From the NCBI GenBank assembly GCA_963809695.1, contig CAWEKI010000009.1, positions 558,001 to 622,000 on the forward strand: a stretch of DNA of 64,000 nt, written 5' to 3'. The stretch comes from JAGDMJ01 sp963809695. GTDB taxonomy: Bacteria > Bacteroidota > Ignavibacteria > UBA10030 > UBA6906. A program made the translations under genes and the position numbers. The notes under the pieces are model-generated. The model saw only the letters and a program-made list of their open reading frames with translations. It searched no databases and was not told where the DNA came from. Each line of letters opens with the position of its first letter. Position 1 is the stretch's first letter. Positions 1-8,839 of the stretch are shown piece by piece.

Positions 1-605
1 ATTTCCATCTGCTCGAATTCGCGTGTCCGGAAGAGGAAGTTTTTGGTGTTGATCTCATTGCGGAACGCCTTGCCGATCTGCGCAATCCCGAAGGGGGGTT
101 TCTGGCGAGACGCAGCCTGGACGTTCAGAAAGTTGACAAAAATCCCCTGCGCAGTCTCCGGGCGAAGGTAAACCACGGCACCGGAATCCTCCATCGGTCC
201 AACGAAGGTCTTGAACATCAGGTTGAACTGCCGCGCCTCGGTGAATTTCCCCTCCGCCTGGCATTTTCCGGCTTTCCGCCCCTTGTAGGCGGGGTTTCCG
301 CAGGGCGAATCCTCGATCTGATCAGCCCGGAAGCGGGCCTTGCATTCCCTGCAGTCTACCATGGGATCGGTGAAATTTTCCACATGACCGGAGGCCTCCC
401 ACACGCGTGGGTGCATCAGAATTGCGGCGTCCAACCCTTCCACGTCTTCGCGGTAGGTCATGGTCTGCCACCATTGGTCTTTGACGTTCCGGAGGAGTTC
501 CACGCCGAGCGGGCCATAGTCCCAGCATCCGTTCAGGCCCCCATAGATTTCGCTCGACTGAAACACAAAACCGCGCCGCTTGCTGAGCGAGACGATCTTG
601 TCCAT
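1..605 (-). CDS. glyS: Glycine--tRNA ligase (class II, homodimeric type), 3' part outside window
   Basis: Charges tRNA-Gly in the cytoplasm. About 201 N-terminal residues are visible. They include the opening KIVSLSKRRGFVFQSSEIYG, the Cys-containing stretch DCRECKARFRAD, and class II motif 2 (FRNEI, then FRTREFEQME) at the window edge. This is the single-chain bacterial/eukaryotic-type enzyme, not the alpha2beta2 form. The ATG at 605 has no good ribosome-binding site. A strong AAAGGAG at 667-673 sits seven bases before an in-frame ATC at 659, which would add 18 residues, so the true start is uncertain. It is last in a minus-strand run that begins at ammA. Family assignment is secure. Confidence 0.93.
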   Translation of the reverse strand, partial: MDKIVSLSKRRGFVFQSSEIYGGLNGCWDYGPLGVELLRNVKDQWWQTMTYREDVEGLDAAILMHPRVWEASGHVENFTDPMVDCRECKARFRADQIEDSPCGNPAYKGRKAGKCQAEGKFTEARQFNLMFKTFVGPMEDSGAVVYLRPETAQGIFVNFLNVQAASRQKPPFGIAQIGKAFRNEINTKNFLFRTREFEQME

Positions 606-672
606 GACTCCGCCGCCTTGCTGCACCGGGGGCTTCTGTGATTGTTGATCCTTGCCGATGGCGTTGCTCCTT

Positions 673-1179
673 TCAGTGTGCTCTGCGTTTTGTCGTTCCA
701 TTGACTTGTTCCACCCGGTCGCGGGGCTCGTACGGGCGCATGGCAAACGAGATGGTTCTGATGATGACTCCGTGATTCACAATGTGCATGGTCGCCACAT
801 TCTCCTTGCTCCGTTCGGTCGCGGCAACCCGTGCACCGAACGGAAGAATCTGTTGACTCAGTTCATGATTCACCTTGACGGTGGCGAAATCATACGGTAC
901 AACAATCCGCTGTTCCAGTCGGAGCAGCTTCTTATCTGGCGTTATCACCTTCCAGGTTGTGACCGATTTCGCCTCGATTGGATAGTGCCCCAGGACGCCG
1001 TCGATTGCGGCATTGATCTTCCTGCTGTCGGAGAGTGCGGCCGCAAAATCGTTCACAACAGCTCCGGGTCCGGCAGCCACAAGGCGGTCTGCTACGCTCA
1101 GCGCAATTCCCAGCAGCGCCAGGATTCCGGCAATGATCAGCCGGGAGTTGAACCGGTCTGTTACCTCTCCCGGTGTCAT
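673..1179 (-). CDS. Membrane-anchored protein of unknown function, 168 aa
   Basis: I do not recognise a family. A hydrophobic segment near residues 14-31 (LIIAGILALLGIALSVADRL) looks like a single N-terminal membrane anchor. It is followed by a soluble domain of about 130 residues, probably exported, with alternating beta-like stretches (WKVITPDKKLLRLEQRI, GVIIRTISFAMRP). The ATG overlaps the enoyl-CoA hydratase stop as ATGA, so translation is probably coupled. Its own stop lies within a few bases of the glyS ribosome-binding site. The long open frame continuing upstream to 1623 in this frame is antisense or overlap noise, because the hydratase occupies that stretch. Confidence 0.6.
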   Translation of the reverse strand: MTPGEVTDRFNSRLIIAGILALLGIALSVADRLVAAGPGAVVNDFAAALSDSRKINAAIDGVLGHYPIEAKSVTTWKVITPDKKLLRLEQRIVVPYDFATVKVNHELSQQILPFGARVAATERSKENVATMHIVNHGVIIRTISFAMRPYEPRDRVEQVNGTTKRRAH

Positions 1180-1958
1180 CGGTTCTTGAAAACCGGTTTT
1201 CGTTTTTCGAGAAACGCCCCTGTTCCCTCCCGAAAATCCTCCGTGGTGCAGCAGCCGCCGAACAGAGCCGCCTCGAGCTTCTCGCCTTCTCCCAATGCCA
1301 CTTCCTGTGTCGCGTTTACGGCCTTGAGCGCCATGCGGACGGCAGCCTGTCCGAACGAGGAGATCACCTGAGCCATGGCGATCGCACGCGGCATCAACTC
1401 CGCGGGGGGAACCACCTTGTTCACTAAACCAATACGCAACGCTTCGGCCGCGTCCACCTGGGTCCCTGTCAGGATCATCTCCATTGCCCTCCCCCGGCCG
1501 ATCAGGCGGGCCAGACGCTGCGTCCCTCCATAGCCGGGAATGATTCCCAACGCAACCTCGGGCTGGCCAAAGCGTGCCTTCTCCGAGGCAATGCGGATAT
1601 GACAAGCCAGCGCCAACTCGCACCCTCCCCCCAGGGCATATCCGTTCACTGCGGCGATCACGGGCTTACCCAGGTCCTCGATCATGTCAAACACTTCCTG
1701 TCCTCTGGCCGAGAATTCTTTCCCCGTCTCGCCATTCAATGCGGTCAACTCCTTGATGTCCGTCCCCGCAACAAACGCTTTCTCCCCTGACCCGGTGATG
1801 ATGACGACGTCAACTGAGCCGTCGTGCTTCAGAGAGGCAAAGAGATCGCGCAGTTCAGTCTTGGCCACGGCATTGACCGCGTTGAGCTTGTCAGGACGGT
1901 TAATCGTGACCGTGGCGATCCTGTCCTTGACCGCATAGAGCAATGTAGAAAATTCCAT
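1176..1958 (-). CDS. Enoyl-CoA hydratase/isomerase family protein (crotonase)
   Basis: Probably hydrates trans-2-enoyl-CoA in beta-oxidation, although crotonase-fold enzymes vary in substrate. The 260 aa length is typical. Both catalytic glutamates of classical hydratases are in place: Glu114 in GGGCELALACHI and Glu134 in FGQPEVALGIIPGYGG. The oxyanion-hole region reads AFVAGTDIKEL. The start at MEFSTLL is preceded by GAGGTGG, which overlaps the last codons of the nucleotidyltransferase. No other beta-oxidation gene is adjacent, so its pathway cannot be fixed from context. It belongs to the ammA-to-glyS run. Confidence 0.87.
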   Translation of the reverse strand: MEFSTLLYAVKDRIATVTINRPDKLNAVNAVAKTELRDLFASLKHDGSVDVVIITGSGEKAFVAGTDIKELTALNGETGKEFSARGQEVFDMIEDLGKPVIAAVNGYALGGGCELALACHIRIASEKARFGQPEVALGIIPGYGGTQRLARLIGRGRAMEMILTGTQVDAAEALRIGLVNKVVPPAELMPRAIAMAQVISSFGQAAVRMALKAVNATQEVALGEGEKLEAALFGGCCTTEDFREGTGAFLEKRKPVFKNR

Positions 1959-1959
1959 T

Positions 1960-3024
1960 TTACACCACCTCGACTCTGCTTTGATCACCGATCATGAACC
2001 TGTGGACCCGTGGTTTTCCGGTTGCTTCGACGATTTCCACATCGTTCCCCAGAATGCTCCCTTCAAGACGGATTCCGACCCGCAGAATCCTGCAATCCCG
2101 CAGGATGATGCTGTACTCTACTTCACTGCCTCTGATGACGGTGTTGTTGCCGATGGAAGAGAAAGGCCCGACATAGGAATCCTCAATGACGCAATTCTCC
2201 CCGATGATGGCCGGGCCGCGCACCACGCTGTTGATTATTTTGGCCCCGCGTTCCACAACCACTTTCCCCGCAACAACGGACCTGGCATCGATCTCCCCGA
2301 GGGATTTTGGCTCAATACTGTCAAGAATCAGCCTGTTCGCTTCAAGCAGATCGGTCGGTTTTCCCGTGTCTTTCCACCACCCCGTGATCTCGGAATATCC
2401 GACTTTGAACCCGTGTTCGATTAGATACTGGTGCGCGTCGGAGATCTCGAGCTCCCCGCGGGCGCTCGGACGGATGGCTCTGACGGCTTCAAAAATGTGA
2501 TGGTCGTAAAGATAGATCCCCGCCACGGCAAAATTGCTCTTCGGGACTCTGGGCTTCTCTTCGATGGATACGATCTTCCCATCCTTGAGCTCGGGAACTC
2601 CAAAGCGCTCCGGATCTTTCACCGACGCCAGGGTTAGAAAGCAGTTGCATTTGCTTTTCTCAAACTCGTCAATGAATCTCTTGACCCCGCCGACGACCAT
2701 GTTGTCCCCCAGGTAAAAGATGAAGCGGTCCTTCCCCATAAACGGCTCCGCAAGCGCCACGACCTGGGCCAGTCCTCCGGGAGTCGCCTGGGGGATGTAC
2801 GTAATCTTCACCCCCCAGCGTTTCCCATCGCCTATCGCCTTCGGGACTTCATCGCTGTCGGCATTGACGACGATCGCGATGTCATTGATGCCCGAACTTG
2901 CAGCCGCCTCGATCGCGTAATGCAGGATCGGCTTATTGGCAATGGGAATGAGGTGCTTGTTTTGCGTATGCGTAATGGGACGGAGGCGTGTGCCGCGGCC
3001 GCCACTTGCAATCAACGCTTTCAC
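1960..3024 (-). CDS. Sugar-1-phosphate nucleotidyltransferase (RmlA long-form-like) with C-terminal beta-helix
   Basis: Transfers a nucleotide from an NTP, probably dTTP or UTP, to a sugar 1-phosphate for activated-sugar synthesis. The N-terminus carries the nucleotidyltransferase signature GGRGTRLRPITHTQNKHLIP, and LGDNMVVGG is the metal/nucleotide site. Residues from about 240 form hexapeptide-like repeats (VVAGKVVVERGAKIINSVV) typical of a left-handed beta-helix. This matches long RmlA-type enzymes of 350 or more residues; the present one is 354. The start is GTG at 3024, because GGAGAG lies just upstream and VKALIASGG begins the fold. The sugar specificity is not readable. The stop is one base from the next ATG. 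Confidence 0.82.
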   Translation of the reverse strand: MKALIASGGRGTRLRPITHTQNKHLIPIANKPILHYAIEAAASSGINDIAIVVNADSDEVPKAIGDGKRWGVKITYIPQATPGGLAQVVALAEPFMGKDRFIFYLGDNMVVGGVKRFIDEFEKSKCNCFLTLASVKDPERFGVPELKDGKIVSIEEKPRVPKSNFAVAGIYLYDHHIFEAVRAIRPSARGELEISDAHQYLIEHGFKVGYSEITGWWKDTGKPTDLLEANRLILDSIEPKSLGEIDARSVVAGKVVVERGAKIINSVVRGPAIIGENCVIEDSYVGPFSSIGNNTVIRGSEVEYSIILRDCRILRVGIRLEGSILGNDVEIVEATGKPRVHRFMIGDQSRVEVV

Positions 3025-3037
3025 CTTTTCTCTCCGA

Positions 3038-3952
3038 TTATGGACTTTTTGAGAGTTCCTGTGATCGAACGAGCTGCCGCATCTCTTCCACCCGTTCGGG
3101 AGCAAGAGAACCTTTTGCCACAGCGAGGGTAATGGTCTCTTCGGTAAGCGATGAAAAAAACGGCAGCAACCCGGGCGCATAACGGCGGATTGCTGCAAAG
3201 TGTTGCGCCACTGTCTCGGTTCCGCCGCGGGCAACAGGGCCGCTGAGCGCTTCGGCCGGCGACGTGGACTCGACGTTTTTCAGGGTCGCCATCATGATCG
3301 GCTTGAACACGGGGAAAAAACCGTTTCGAGGATCGCCCAGCTTGGCGTACATTGACTCGAGCACTGCAAGCAAAGCCGTGAGATGGTTGGACGCCACAAC
3401 ACAGGCCGCATGATAGAACACCCGCATGTCCGGTGGCACGTTGAGGGTGTGTCCGCCAAGCTGTGCAGCCAGCCGGTGTGCAACCGCAACAGCCCGCCGT
3501 GGACCATCCACCCCGTAGTAGATTCCCGCAATGCTCCCGACGATATCCACCGGGTCAAAGTCGCGAGGAAACGTCTGGAGGGGATGGAAGGAAAATACCG
3601 TTGCTCCGCGCGCGGCGAGGGGCGCAAGCGCCTCGGCCGTGAGCATTCCCGAGGCGTGGCATACGCTCAAGCCGCTGAACCGAAGCTGCTCCAGTTCTGA
3701 GAGCGCCAGCGCAACGTCGACAACCGCGTTGTGCGGTGTGGTAATCAGAATCAGCGATGTTTCCGGTGGAATGTCGGTCAGCGATGTGGAAAAAAGCCTG
3801 CACCGGACGAAACGGGCACATTTTTGGGCGGAAAGTTTCGACCGGGAGATTACAGCAACGATAGGAACACCCGCGTCCGCCAGAATGCGGCCGAGGACGG
3901 AGCCGACCTTGCCGGCACCGATTATCGTGACGTTCCATCGTCGCCGCCTCAT
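3038..3952 (-). CDS. Rossmann-like and DUF2520 domain-containing protein
   Basis: A 304-residue protein resembling NADP-dependent 6-phosphogluconate or ketopantoate dehydrogenases. It has an N-terminal dinucleotide-binding loop (TIIGAGKVGSVLGRILADAG) and a helical C-terminal DUF2520 domain (YHAACVVASNHLTALL, then GPVARGGTETV). The reaction is unknown, though the family is often near pantothenate genes in FCB bacteria. I start at ATG 3952, which overlaps the preceding ammB stop as ATGA. An upstream TTG at 3976 is possible but less convincing. A 13-base gap separates it from the nucleotidyltransferase. Confidence 0.8.
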   Translation of the reverse strand: MRRRRWNVTIIGAGKVGSVLGRILADAGVPIVAVISRSKLSAQKCARFVRCRLFSTSLTDIPPETSLILITTPHNAVVDVALALSELEQLRFSGLSVCHASGMLTAEALAPLAARGATVFSFHPLQTFPRDFDPVDIVGSIAGIYYGVDGPRRAVAVAHRLAAQLGGHTLNVPPDMRVFYHAACVVASNHLTALLAVLESMYAKLGDPRNGFFPVFKPIMMATLKNVESTSPAEALSGPVARGGTETVAQHFAAIRRYAPGLLPFFSSLTEETITLAVAKGSLAPERVEEMRQLVRSQELSKSP

Positions 3953-4797
3953 GTCGCTGGCACCTGGGAAGACCAAGCAATCGCCGAGAGGTAACCCACC
4001 ACCGAGTCGATCTCCCCGGTGATGTCACCGGAATTGCAGTGGGCCAGGACCTCCATCCGGGTAGCACCCAGCCGCTGCAGAGCCATCATGACCGATACCG
4101 CCGGGCCTCCTCCACATGCTTCTGCAACGCCCTCATCCAAGTGGTCCATCAATTTTGCCGGATCGAACTTCTGGATATCTTCGGCGAAGACACTGTCCAG
4201 GCGGCGGGCAACCGACGAGGGATAGAAATGTGACAGATCGGTGCTTGCAACCAGCAATGCGTTCTTGCCCTGAAGCACTTCTGCGAGCGTTTCGGCAAGC
4301 GAAAAACAGGCATCACGGGTCTGATGCCCGATGACGAGAGGAAGCAACAAAAAATCCCCAAGCGCATACTGGAGAAAGGGCAACTGCACTTCAATCGCAT
4401 GTTCCTCGCGGTGGCCTGCGTCTGTCGGGCGCAACACCCGGCCCACCGCCAGGGCTTCCGTGCGGAGCACGGCATCAATGCACACCCGGCCGAGCGGGGT
4501 TTCGTACATCTCACCTGGATACACCGATACCCCTTCAAAAAAATCGTGATGGCTCGGGGACACCACCACCACGGTGTCGTACTTCTCGCCCATGATCTGG
4601 GCATACGCAGCGGCCGCGGTCGGACCAGAATACATGTACCCCGCATGCGGAGCGACAATGCCCTGGATTCTGCCTTGAATGCTCCTCTTTCCTGCAGCAG
4701 AGAACATCCCAGCAAGATCTTTCCGCAAATCGTCAGACTTCTTTGTGTAGAACAAGCCGGAAACCGCACTGGGCCGGATGGAAGTGACTGGACTCAT
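3949..4797 (-). CDS. amrB: AmmeMemoRadiSam system protein B (MEMO1 family)
   Basis: MEMO-family proteins resemble extradiol dioxygenases and non-haem iron enzymes, but their bacterial function is unknown. Family motifs are visible: GIVAPHAGYMYSGPTAAAAY, SPSHHDFFEGVSVYPGEMYE, EEHAIEVQLPFLQ, ASTDLSHFYP and AHCNSGDITG. The conserved His and Cys positions are retained. At 282 aa it is full length. It overlaps ammA upstream and the DUF2520 gene downstream by four bases each. The radical SAM partner that usually completes the triad is not in this window. Confidence 0.9.
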   Translation of the reverse strand: MSPVTSIRPSAVSGLFYTKKSDDLRKDLAGMFSAAGKRSIQGRIQGIVAPHAGYMYSGPTAAAAYAQIMGEKYDTVVVVSPSHHDFFEGVSVYPGEMYETPLGRVCIDAVLRTEALAVGRVLRPTDAGHREEHAIEVQLPFLQYALGDFLLLPLVIGHQTRDACFSLAETLAEVLQGKNALLVASTDLSHFYPSSVARRLDSVFAEDIQKFDPAKLMDHLDEGVAEACGGGPAVSVMMALQRLGATRMEVLAHCNSGDITGEIDSVVGYLSAIAWSSQVPAT

Positions 4798-5363
4798 GCT
4801 CCTTCCCTCGGCGCTGCATAGACTCCTTCCTGCATGATTTCAGCAGTAAAAATATAGATAATCGCCTCGGGCTCTTTCCATGCATTTCTGGGAAGTCCCG
4901 CCTTCCGCGCCGTGTTTTCGAGAAATGTCTCCCGATCCCAGCCATACTCCTCGGCCACTTGAGGAAGCAAAAGTCCACGGGCATGATGAAGTTCCAAGAC
5001 GAGGCCATGCACGCCCACGACAATTTCATTTACGTCCGAAATTCTCTGGGGCTGGGAGAGCACAGAGATCTCTATCCGCGCTTGCTCAAATTCCTGGAGG
5101 GTAAGTGGGGGAAAACGTGGATCTTCCAGGGCGGCTTTTTCTGCAACCTCGGCCACGACTTCCGCAAGGGGCATCGGAGCCTGGATGTAGCCGATGCAAC
5201 CACGTAAATTTCCATCAATCCGTATGGTGACAAATGCCCCTCCGGGCCTCGAAAGATTCCCCTCCGGGGGAATTTGCGCCACGGAAGAACGCCCATGCAA
5301 CGCATCTCCGATAGCACAGCGCGCGATGGCCACAAGCTCCCGTTTCTCTTCCGGTGTAAACAT
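4794..5363 (-). CDS. amrA: AmmeMemoRadiSam system protein A (AMMECR1 domain)
   Basis: AMMECR1-domain protein of 189 aa. The family hallmark LRGCIGYIQAPMPLAEVV is present, preceded by GGAFVTIRIDGN and followed by DPRFPPLTLQEFEQARIEIS. The biochemical function is unknown. Family members co-occur with MEMO and a radical SAM protein. It is the first gene of the minus-strand run, and its stop overlaps ammB as ATGA. Upstream lies a 249-base divergent intergenic region shared with the glmM-like gene, in which I saw no convincing promoter. Confidence 0.9.
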   Translation of the reverse strand: MFTPEEKRELVAIARCAIGDALHGRSSVAQIPPEGNLSRPGGAFVTIRIDGNLRGCIGYIQAPMPLAEVVAEVAEKAALEDPRFPPLTLQEFEQARIEISVLSQPQRISDVNEIVVGVHGLVLELHHARGLLLPQVAEEYGWDRETFLENTARKAGLPRNAWKEPEAIIYIFTAEIMQEGVYAAPREGA

Positions 5364-5612
5364 GAGGTAACGTAACCATAAAAAGAGAGATTTTCAATCC
5401 TTCCTCAAAAAGCGCTCGCTCGATGGCTGCACGAAATTCCGGGCGCACGAATTTTGTGAGTCGAGGGTTCGGAAATTCTTCTTCTTTCGTGTATTATCTA
5501 TGGTGGGGTATTCGGCATCTCCTTGCTTCTCTACCACCCCTTGGCTACATTAGAATTTATCCGATTTGGCCTTTCTGAGGCGTGTGTGGCACTAGAACAG
5601 GAGAAGTCTTCC

Positions 5613-7025
5613 ATGCCCTTGATGGTTAGCATATCCGGAATTCGTGGAATCGTGGGGGAAAGCCTGACACCGGAGGTGGCCGTCCGATACTCCTCTGCCT
5701 TTGGCGAATATTGCATGAAAGGTTCCACTGCTGTACCAACGGTCATTGTGGGAAGGGATGGCAGGGTGACCGGCAAGTACCTCACCGATCTCATCATTTC
5801 CACACTTCGCGCGAAGGGGGTAGCGGTCCGCGATCTTGGCATCTGCCCCACGCCAACAGTACAGCTGGCGGTGGAGCGAACAGGCGCGGCCGGAGGCGTC
5901 GCTGTCACAGCCAGCCACAACCCGATACAGTGGAATGGGATGAAATTCGTGGCATCGACAGGTATGTTCCTGGACGGCAACGAAAACCGGGCACTCTGGG
6001 CAATAGCGGAGTCTTCTCCCACCTATGCGGCCTGGGACAGTCTGGGCTCGTATGAGGCCGACGACTCCTGGATCGAGAAACATATCGATGCTGTCCTCTC
6101 CCTACCCTACATCAATACCAGGGCGATTCAGGCGCGCAAACTCAAGGTGGTCGTGGATTGTATCAATGCCGCGGGCGGGGTGATTGTGCCACAACTTCTC
6201 AGGCGGCTGGGAGTGGATATTGTGGAGATGAATTGCGATGTCTCAGGCATCTTTGCGCGCACGCCGGAGCCCATCCCCGAGAACCTCACCGCCCTCACCG
6301 AACGCGTTCGCCAGGAAGGGGCCGACCTTGGCATCGCGGTTGATCCCGACGTCGATCGCCTGGTCCTTGTTACCGAGCTTGGCGAGCCCTATGGCGAGGA
6401 ATATACGATTGCCTCGGCGGTAAAATTCGTCCTTCAGAAAGAGACAGCCCTTCAGGCGCAGCAGGGCCGGAAGCAACAGATGACCGTCGTTGTGAACCTC
6501 TCCACAACCCGTGCCGTGAATGACATTGCCGCTGAATATAAGGCCGTCTGCCTGCGCACCCCGGTCGGAGAGATCAATGTCGCCAGGCAGATGAAACTGG
6601 CAGGCGCCGTCATTGGTGGAGAGGGAAGCGGTGGAGTGATCTTGCCTGCAGTCCACCTGGGACGGGACGCTATCGTGGGCATTGGATTGCTCCTGCAGAT
6701 GCTTGCAGAATCGGGGAAATCGCTTTCCGCGCTGAAGACGGGCCTCCCGCTCTACTACATCACCAAGGCGAAGATCGAGACAGGGAAATTCTCCGTTGAT
6801 GAGATCTTCAAAGCGGTCGAGTCGTCCTATGCGAAGGATGGCGCGATCAACAAGGAGGACGGGATGAAGATTGATTTCCCGGCCAGCTGGGTGCATCTGC
6901 GGAAATCGAACACGGAGCCGATCATGCGCATCATCGCCGAAGCGCGCTCGAACTTAGACGCAAAACACCTTGTCGAACGGCTAAAGCGTGACATCACCTC
7001 CTACACCATGTGGAGGAAACCCTGA
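5613..7025 (+). CDS. glmM: Phosphoglucosamine mutase / phosphohexomutase family protein
   Basis: Interconverts hexose 6- and 1-phosphates. The best guess is glucosamine-6-P to glucosamine-1-P for UDP-GlcNAc synthesis. The catalytic phosphoserine loop TASHNPIQWNGMKF, the Mg loop DPDVDRLVL, the sugar-binding GGEGSGGVILP and the C-terminal phosphate loop KSNTEPIMRI are all present. The 470 aa length suits the alpha-D-phosphohexomutase superfamily. Phosphomannomutase or phosphoglucomutase activity cannot be excluded. The start ATG at 5613 follows GGAG by about ten bases; in-frame upstream codons reach 5523 but lack family similarity. Its end overlaps dprA by 16 bases. Confidence 0.82.
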   Translation: MPLMVSISGIRGIVGESLTPEVAVRYSSAFGEYCMKGSTAVPTVIVGRDGRVTGKYLTDLIISTLRAKGVAVRDLGICPTPTVQLAVERTGAAGGVAVTASHNPIQWNGMKFVASTGMFLDGNENRALWAIAESSPTYAAWDSLGSYEADDSWIEKHIDAVLSLPYINTRAIQARKLKVVVDCINAAGGVIVPQLLRRLGVDIVEMNCDVSGIFARTPEPIPENLTALTERVRQEGADLGIAVDPDVDRLVLVTELGEPYGEEYTIASAVKFVLQKETALQAQQGRKQQMTVVVNLSTTRAVNDIAAEYKAVCLRTPVGEINVARQMKLAGAVIGGEGSGGVILPAVHLGRDAIVGIGLLLQMLAESGKSLSALKTGLPLYYITKAKIETGKFSVDEIFKAVESSYAKDGAINKEDGMKIDFPASWVHLRKSNTEPIMRIIAEARSNLDAKHLVERLKRDITSYTMWRKP

Positions 7026-8149
7026 CTATCGACCCGCGCACGCTCCTGATGCTCCCGAAAATCCCTGGCATCGGGATCATACGGCTCCGGAGCCTCATCA
7101 ACCACTTCGGTGATCCCGTCCGGGTCCTCGAAGCAACCCCGAGGGAGCTGGCAGCGGTCGAAGGCATCGAAGAGAAGACCGCGCTGGTGATTGCGCGATT
7201 CTGCCGCAGCGCCGGCATGGCAGACATACAGCGCTATGTGGATGACCAAATGCGCAGGCTGCAGAAGTCTGGCGGCCGGCTCGTAAGCCTGTGGGACAAG
7301 GACTATCCGGCCAATCTGAAGAAGATCTACGATGCTCCCATCGCACTTTTTACCCGCGGGAACTTTGACCCTAAGGACGCATACTCCATCGCTGTCGTCG
7401 GGACCCGGGACCCGACCCCTTACGGCGTTCGCATTGCCGAGCGGTTCACCTCAGATCTCGCACGGAAAGGACTCCCCATCATCAGCGGCCTGGCCCGGGG
7501 CATTGACACATGTGCTCATGGCGCGGCTCTCCGGGCCCATGGACGCACCATTGCCGTCATCGGCTCGGGCCTCGACCGGATCTACCCTTCTGAGAATGGT
7601 CCGCTGGCAGAGCGGATCGCCATCTCTGGTGCGGTGGTGTCTGAGTATGAGATGGGAGCAAAGCCCGATGCCGTGAATTTCCCGCGCCGCAACAGAATCA
7701 TCAGCGGCATTGCCATTGCAACACTTGTCGTGGAAACAGGCATTGAGGGCGGAGCGATGATCACGGCCACCACCGCCCTCGACCAGAATCGTGATGTTTT
7801 CGCTGTCCCCTTTGCCGTCAATGAAAAGCAAAAAAGCGGCACGAACCTCCTGATCCAGGAGAGCAAGGCCATGCTGGCGGAGAGCGTGGACGACATTCTC
7901 GCGGAGCTCGCTCCCCGGCTGCGTGGCGTTGTCAGTGGTTCTTCAACCGTACAACGGGATGCTCCCGCGGAACTCTCGCTTTTCGAACGCAGGCTCTACG
8001 ATGTGCTGCCGGAAGATGCTCCCGTGCACATCGACGCGCTCGCCCAACGCTCCGGCCTCTCCACGTCCGATACACTCGTTCATCTCCTTTCCCTCGAGAT
8101 CAAAGGCATCGTCCGGCAGACGCCGGGAAAGATGTTTGCGCGGCTGTAA
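7010..8149 (+). CDS. dprA: DNA-processing protein DprA
   Basis: Binds incoming single-stranded DNA and loads RecA during natural transformation. An N-terminal helix-hairpin-helix (LPKIPGIGIIRLRSLINHFG) precedes a Rossmann-like core with SGLARGIDTCAHGAALRAHG, IGSGLDRIYPSEN and FPRRNRIISG, the conserved DprA signatures. A C-terminal winged-helix segment covers roughly residues 315-379. The start is GTG at 7010 inside the end of the mutase gene; an ATG at 7049 is a weaker alternative. Together with the ComEA-like gene at 43823 it hints at competence, but the sequence alone does not prove it. Confidence 0.93.
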   Translation: MEETLTIDPRTLLMLPKIPGIGIIRLRSLINHFGDPVRVLEATPRELAAVEGIEEKTALVIARFCRSAGMADIQRYVDDQMRRLQKSGGRLVSLWDKDYPANLKKIYDAPIALFTRGNFDPKDAYSIAVVGTRDPTPYGVRIAERFTSDLARKGLPIISGLARGIDTCAHGAALRAHGRTIAVIGSGLDRIYPSENGPLAERIAISGAVVSEYEMGAKPDAVNFPRRNRIISGIAIATLVVETGIEGGAMITATTALDQNRDVFAVPFAVNEKQKSGTNLLIQESKAMLAESVDDILAELAPRLRGVVSGSSTVQRDAPAELSLFERRLYDVLPEDAPVHIDALAQRSGLSTSDTLVHLLSLEIKGIVRQTPGKMFARL

Positions 8150-8238
8150 TCGGCGTATCCGGGAACTGCACTGCCATCTCTTACCTACCTTTTTCCTTTT
8201 TTTATTTCCCGGAAAGTTGTACCTTATGATTGATCATC

Positions 8239-8814
8239 ATGACTTCGGGAACAGGCATGTTTGTTATAGGTGAGGCAGTCATCGATGACACCGTCGGTCA
8301 CGTCTCCTTTTGTTGCGATCTTCGCGTCTGTAAAGGCGCCTGTTGTTGTATCTCCGGCGGACGGGGAGCCCCGCTCGAAAACGGAGAAGTCCGGGAGATA
8401 GAGAGGGCCTACCCGATCGTCAAGCAGTACCTCAGTGAAAAGAGCGTTCAGACGATTGAGACATCGGGCCTGGTGGACGGCAGACCCGGAGACTATGCCA
8501 CGGCGTGCATTGACGAGAAGGAATGCGTATTCGTGGCTTTCGATGACGGCATCGCAAAGTGCGGCTTTGAACGGGCATGGCAGGAAGGAAAAATCTCCTG
8601 GCGCAAGCCCATCTCCTGCCACCTGTTCCCGATCCGTTTCCACACCATGGGGGGCGAGTACCTCCGCTACGTAGAGATCGAAGAGTGCGCAGGGGGCAGA
8701 GAACGCGGCGCAGCGGAAAAGATAAAACTCGTTGAGTTTCTGCGAGTTCCGCTGATCCGCCGCTATGGCGAGGACTGGTACAAGCAGCTGCTCGCCGCAT
8801 GCTCCACGATATGA
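8239..8814 (+). CDS. DUF3109 family cysteine-rich protein
   Basis: A 191-residue protein with clustered cysteines: CCDLRVCKGACCC near the N-terminus, then single or paired Cys in ATACIDEKEC, AKCGFERAW, KPISCHLFPIR and EECAGG. This is the DUF3109 pattern common in Bacteroidota and relatives, related to YkgJ-type zinc or iron-sulfur proteins. A metal-binding role is inferred from the cysteines, and no reaction is known. The start is ATG 8239, though ATG 8257 is possible. It precedes rpoN by 25 bases in the same direction. Confidence 0.85.
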   Translation: MTSGTGMFVIGEAVIDDTVGHVSFCCDLRVCKGACCCISGGRGAPLENGEVREIERAYPIVKQYLSEKSVQTIETSGLVDGRPGDYATACIDEKECVFVAFDDGIAKCGFERAWQEGKISWRKPISCHLFPIRFHTMGGEYLRYVEIEECAGGRERGAAEKIKLVEFLRVPLIRRYGEDWYKQLLAACSTI

Positions 8815-8839
8815 ATTTTCCCAGTCGCTAACCGGTTCC

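Noticed and set aside
8155..8220. Inverted repeat CCGGGAA/TTCCCGG after dprA, considered as a terminator
   Set aside because: The loop is about 45 bases and T-rich tracts lie inside it, not after the stem.
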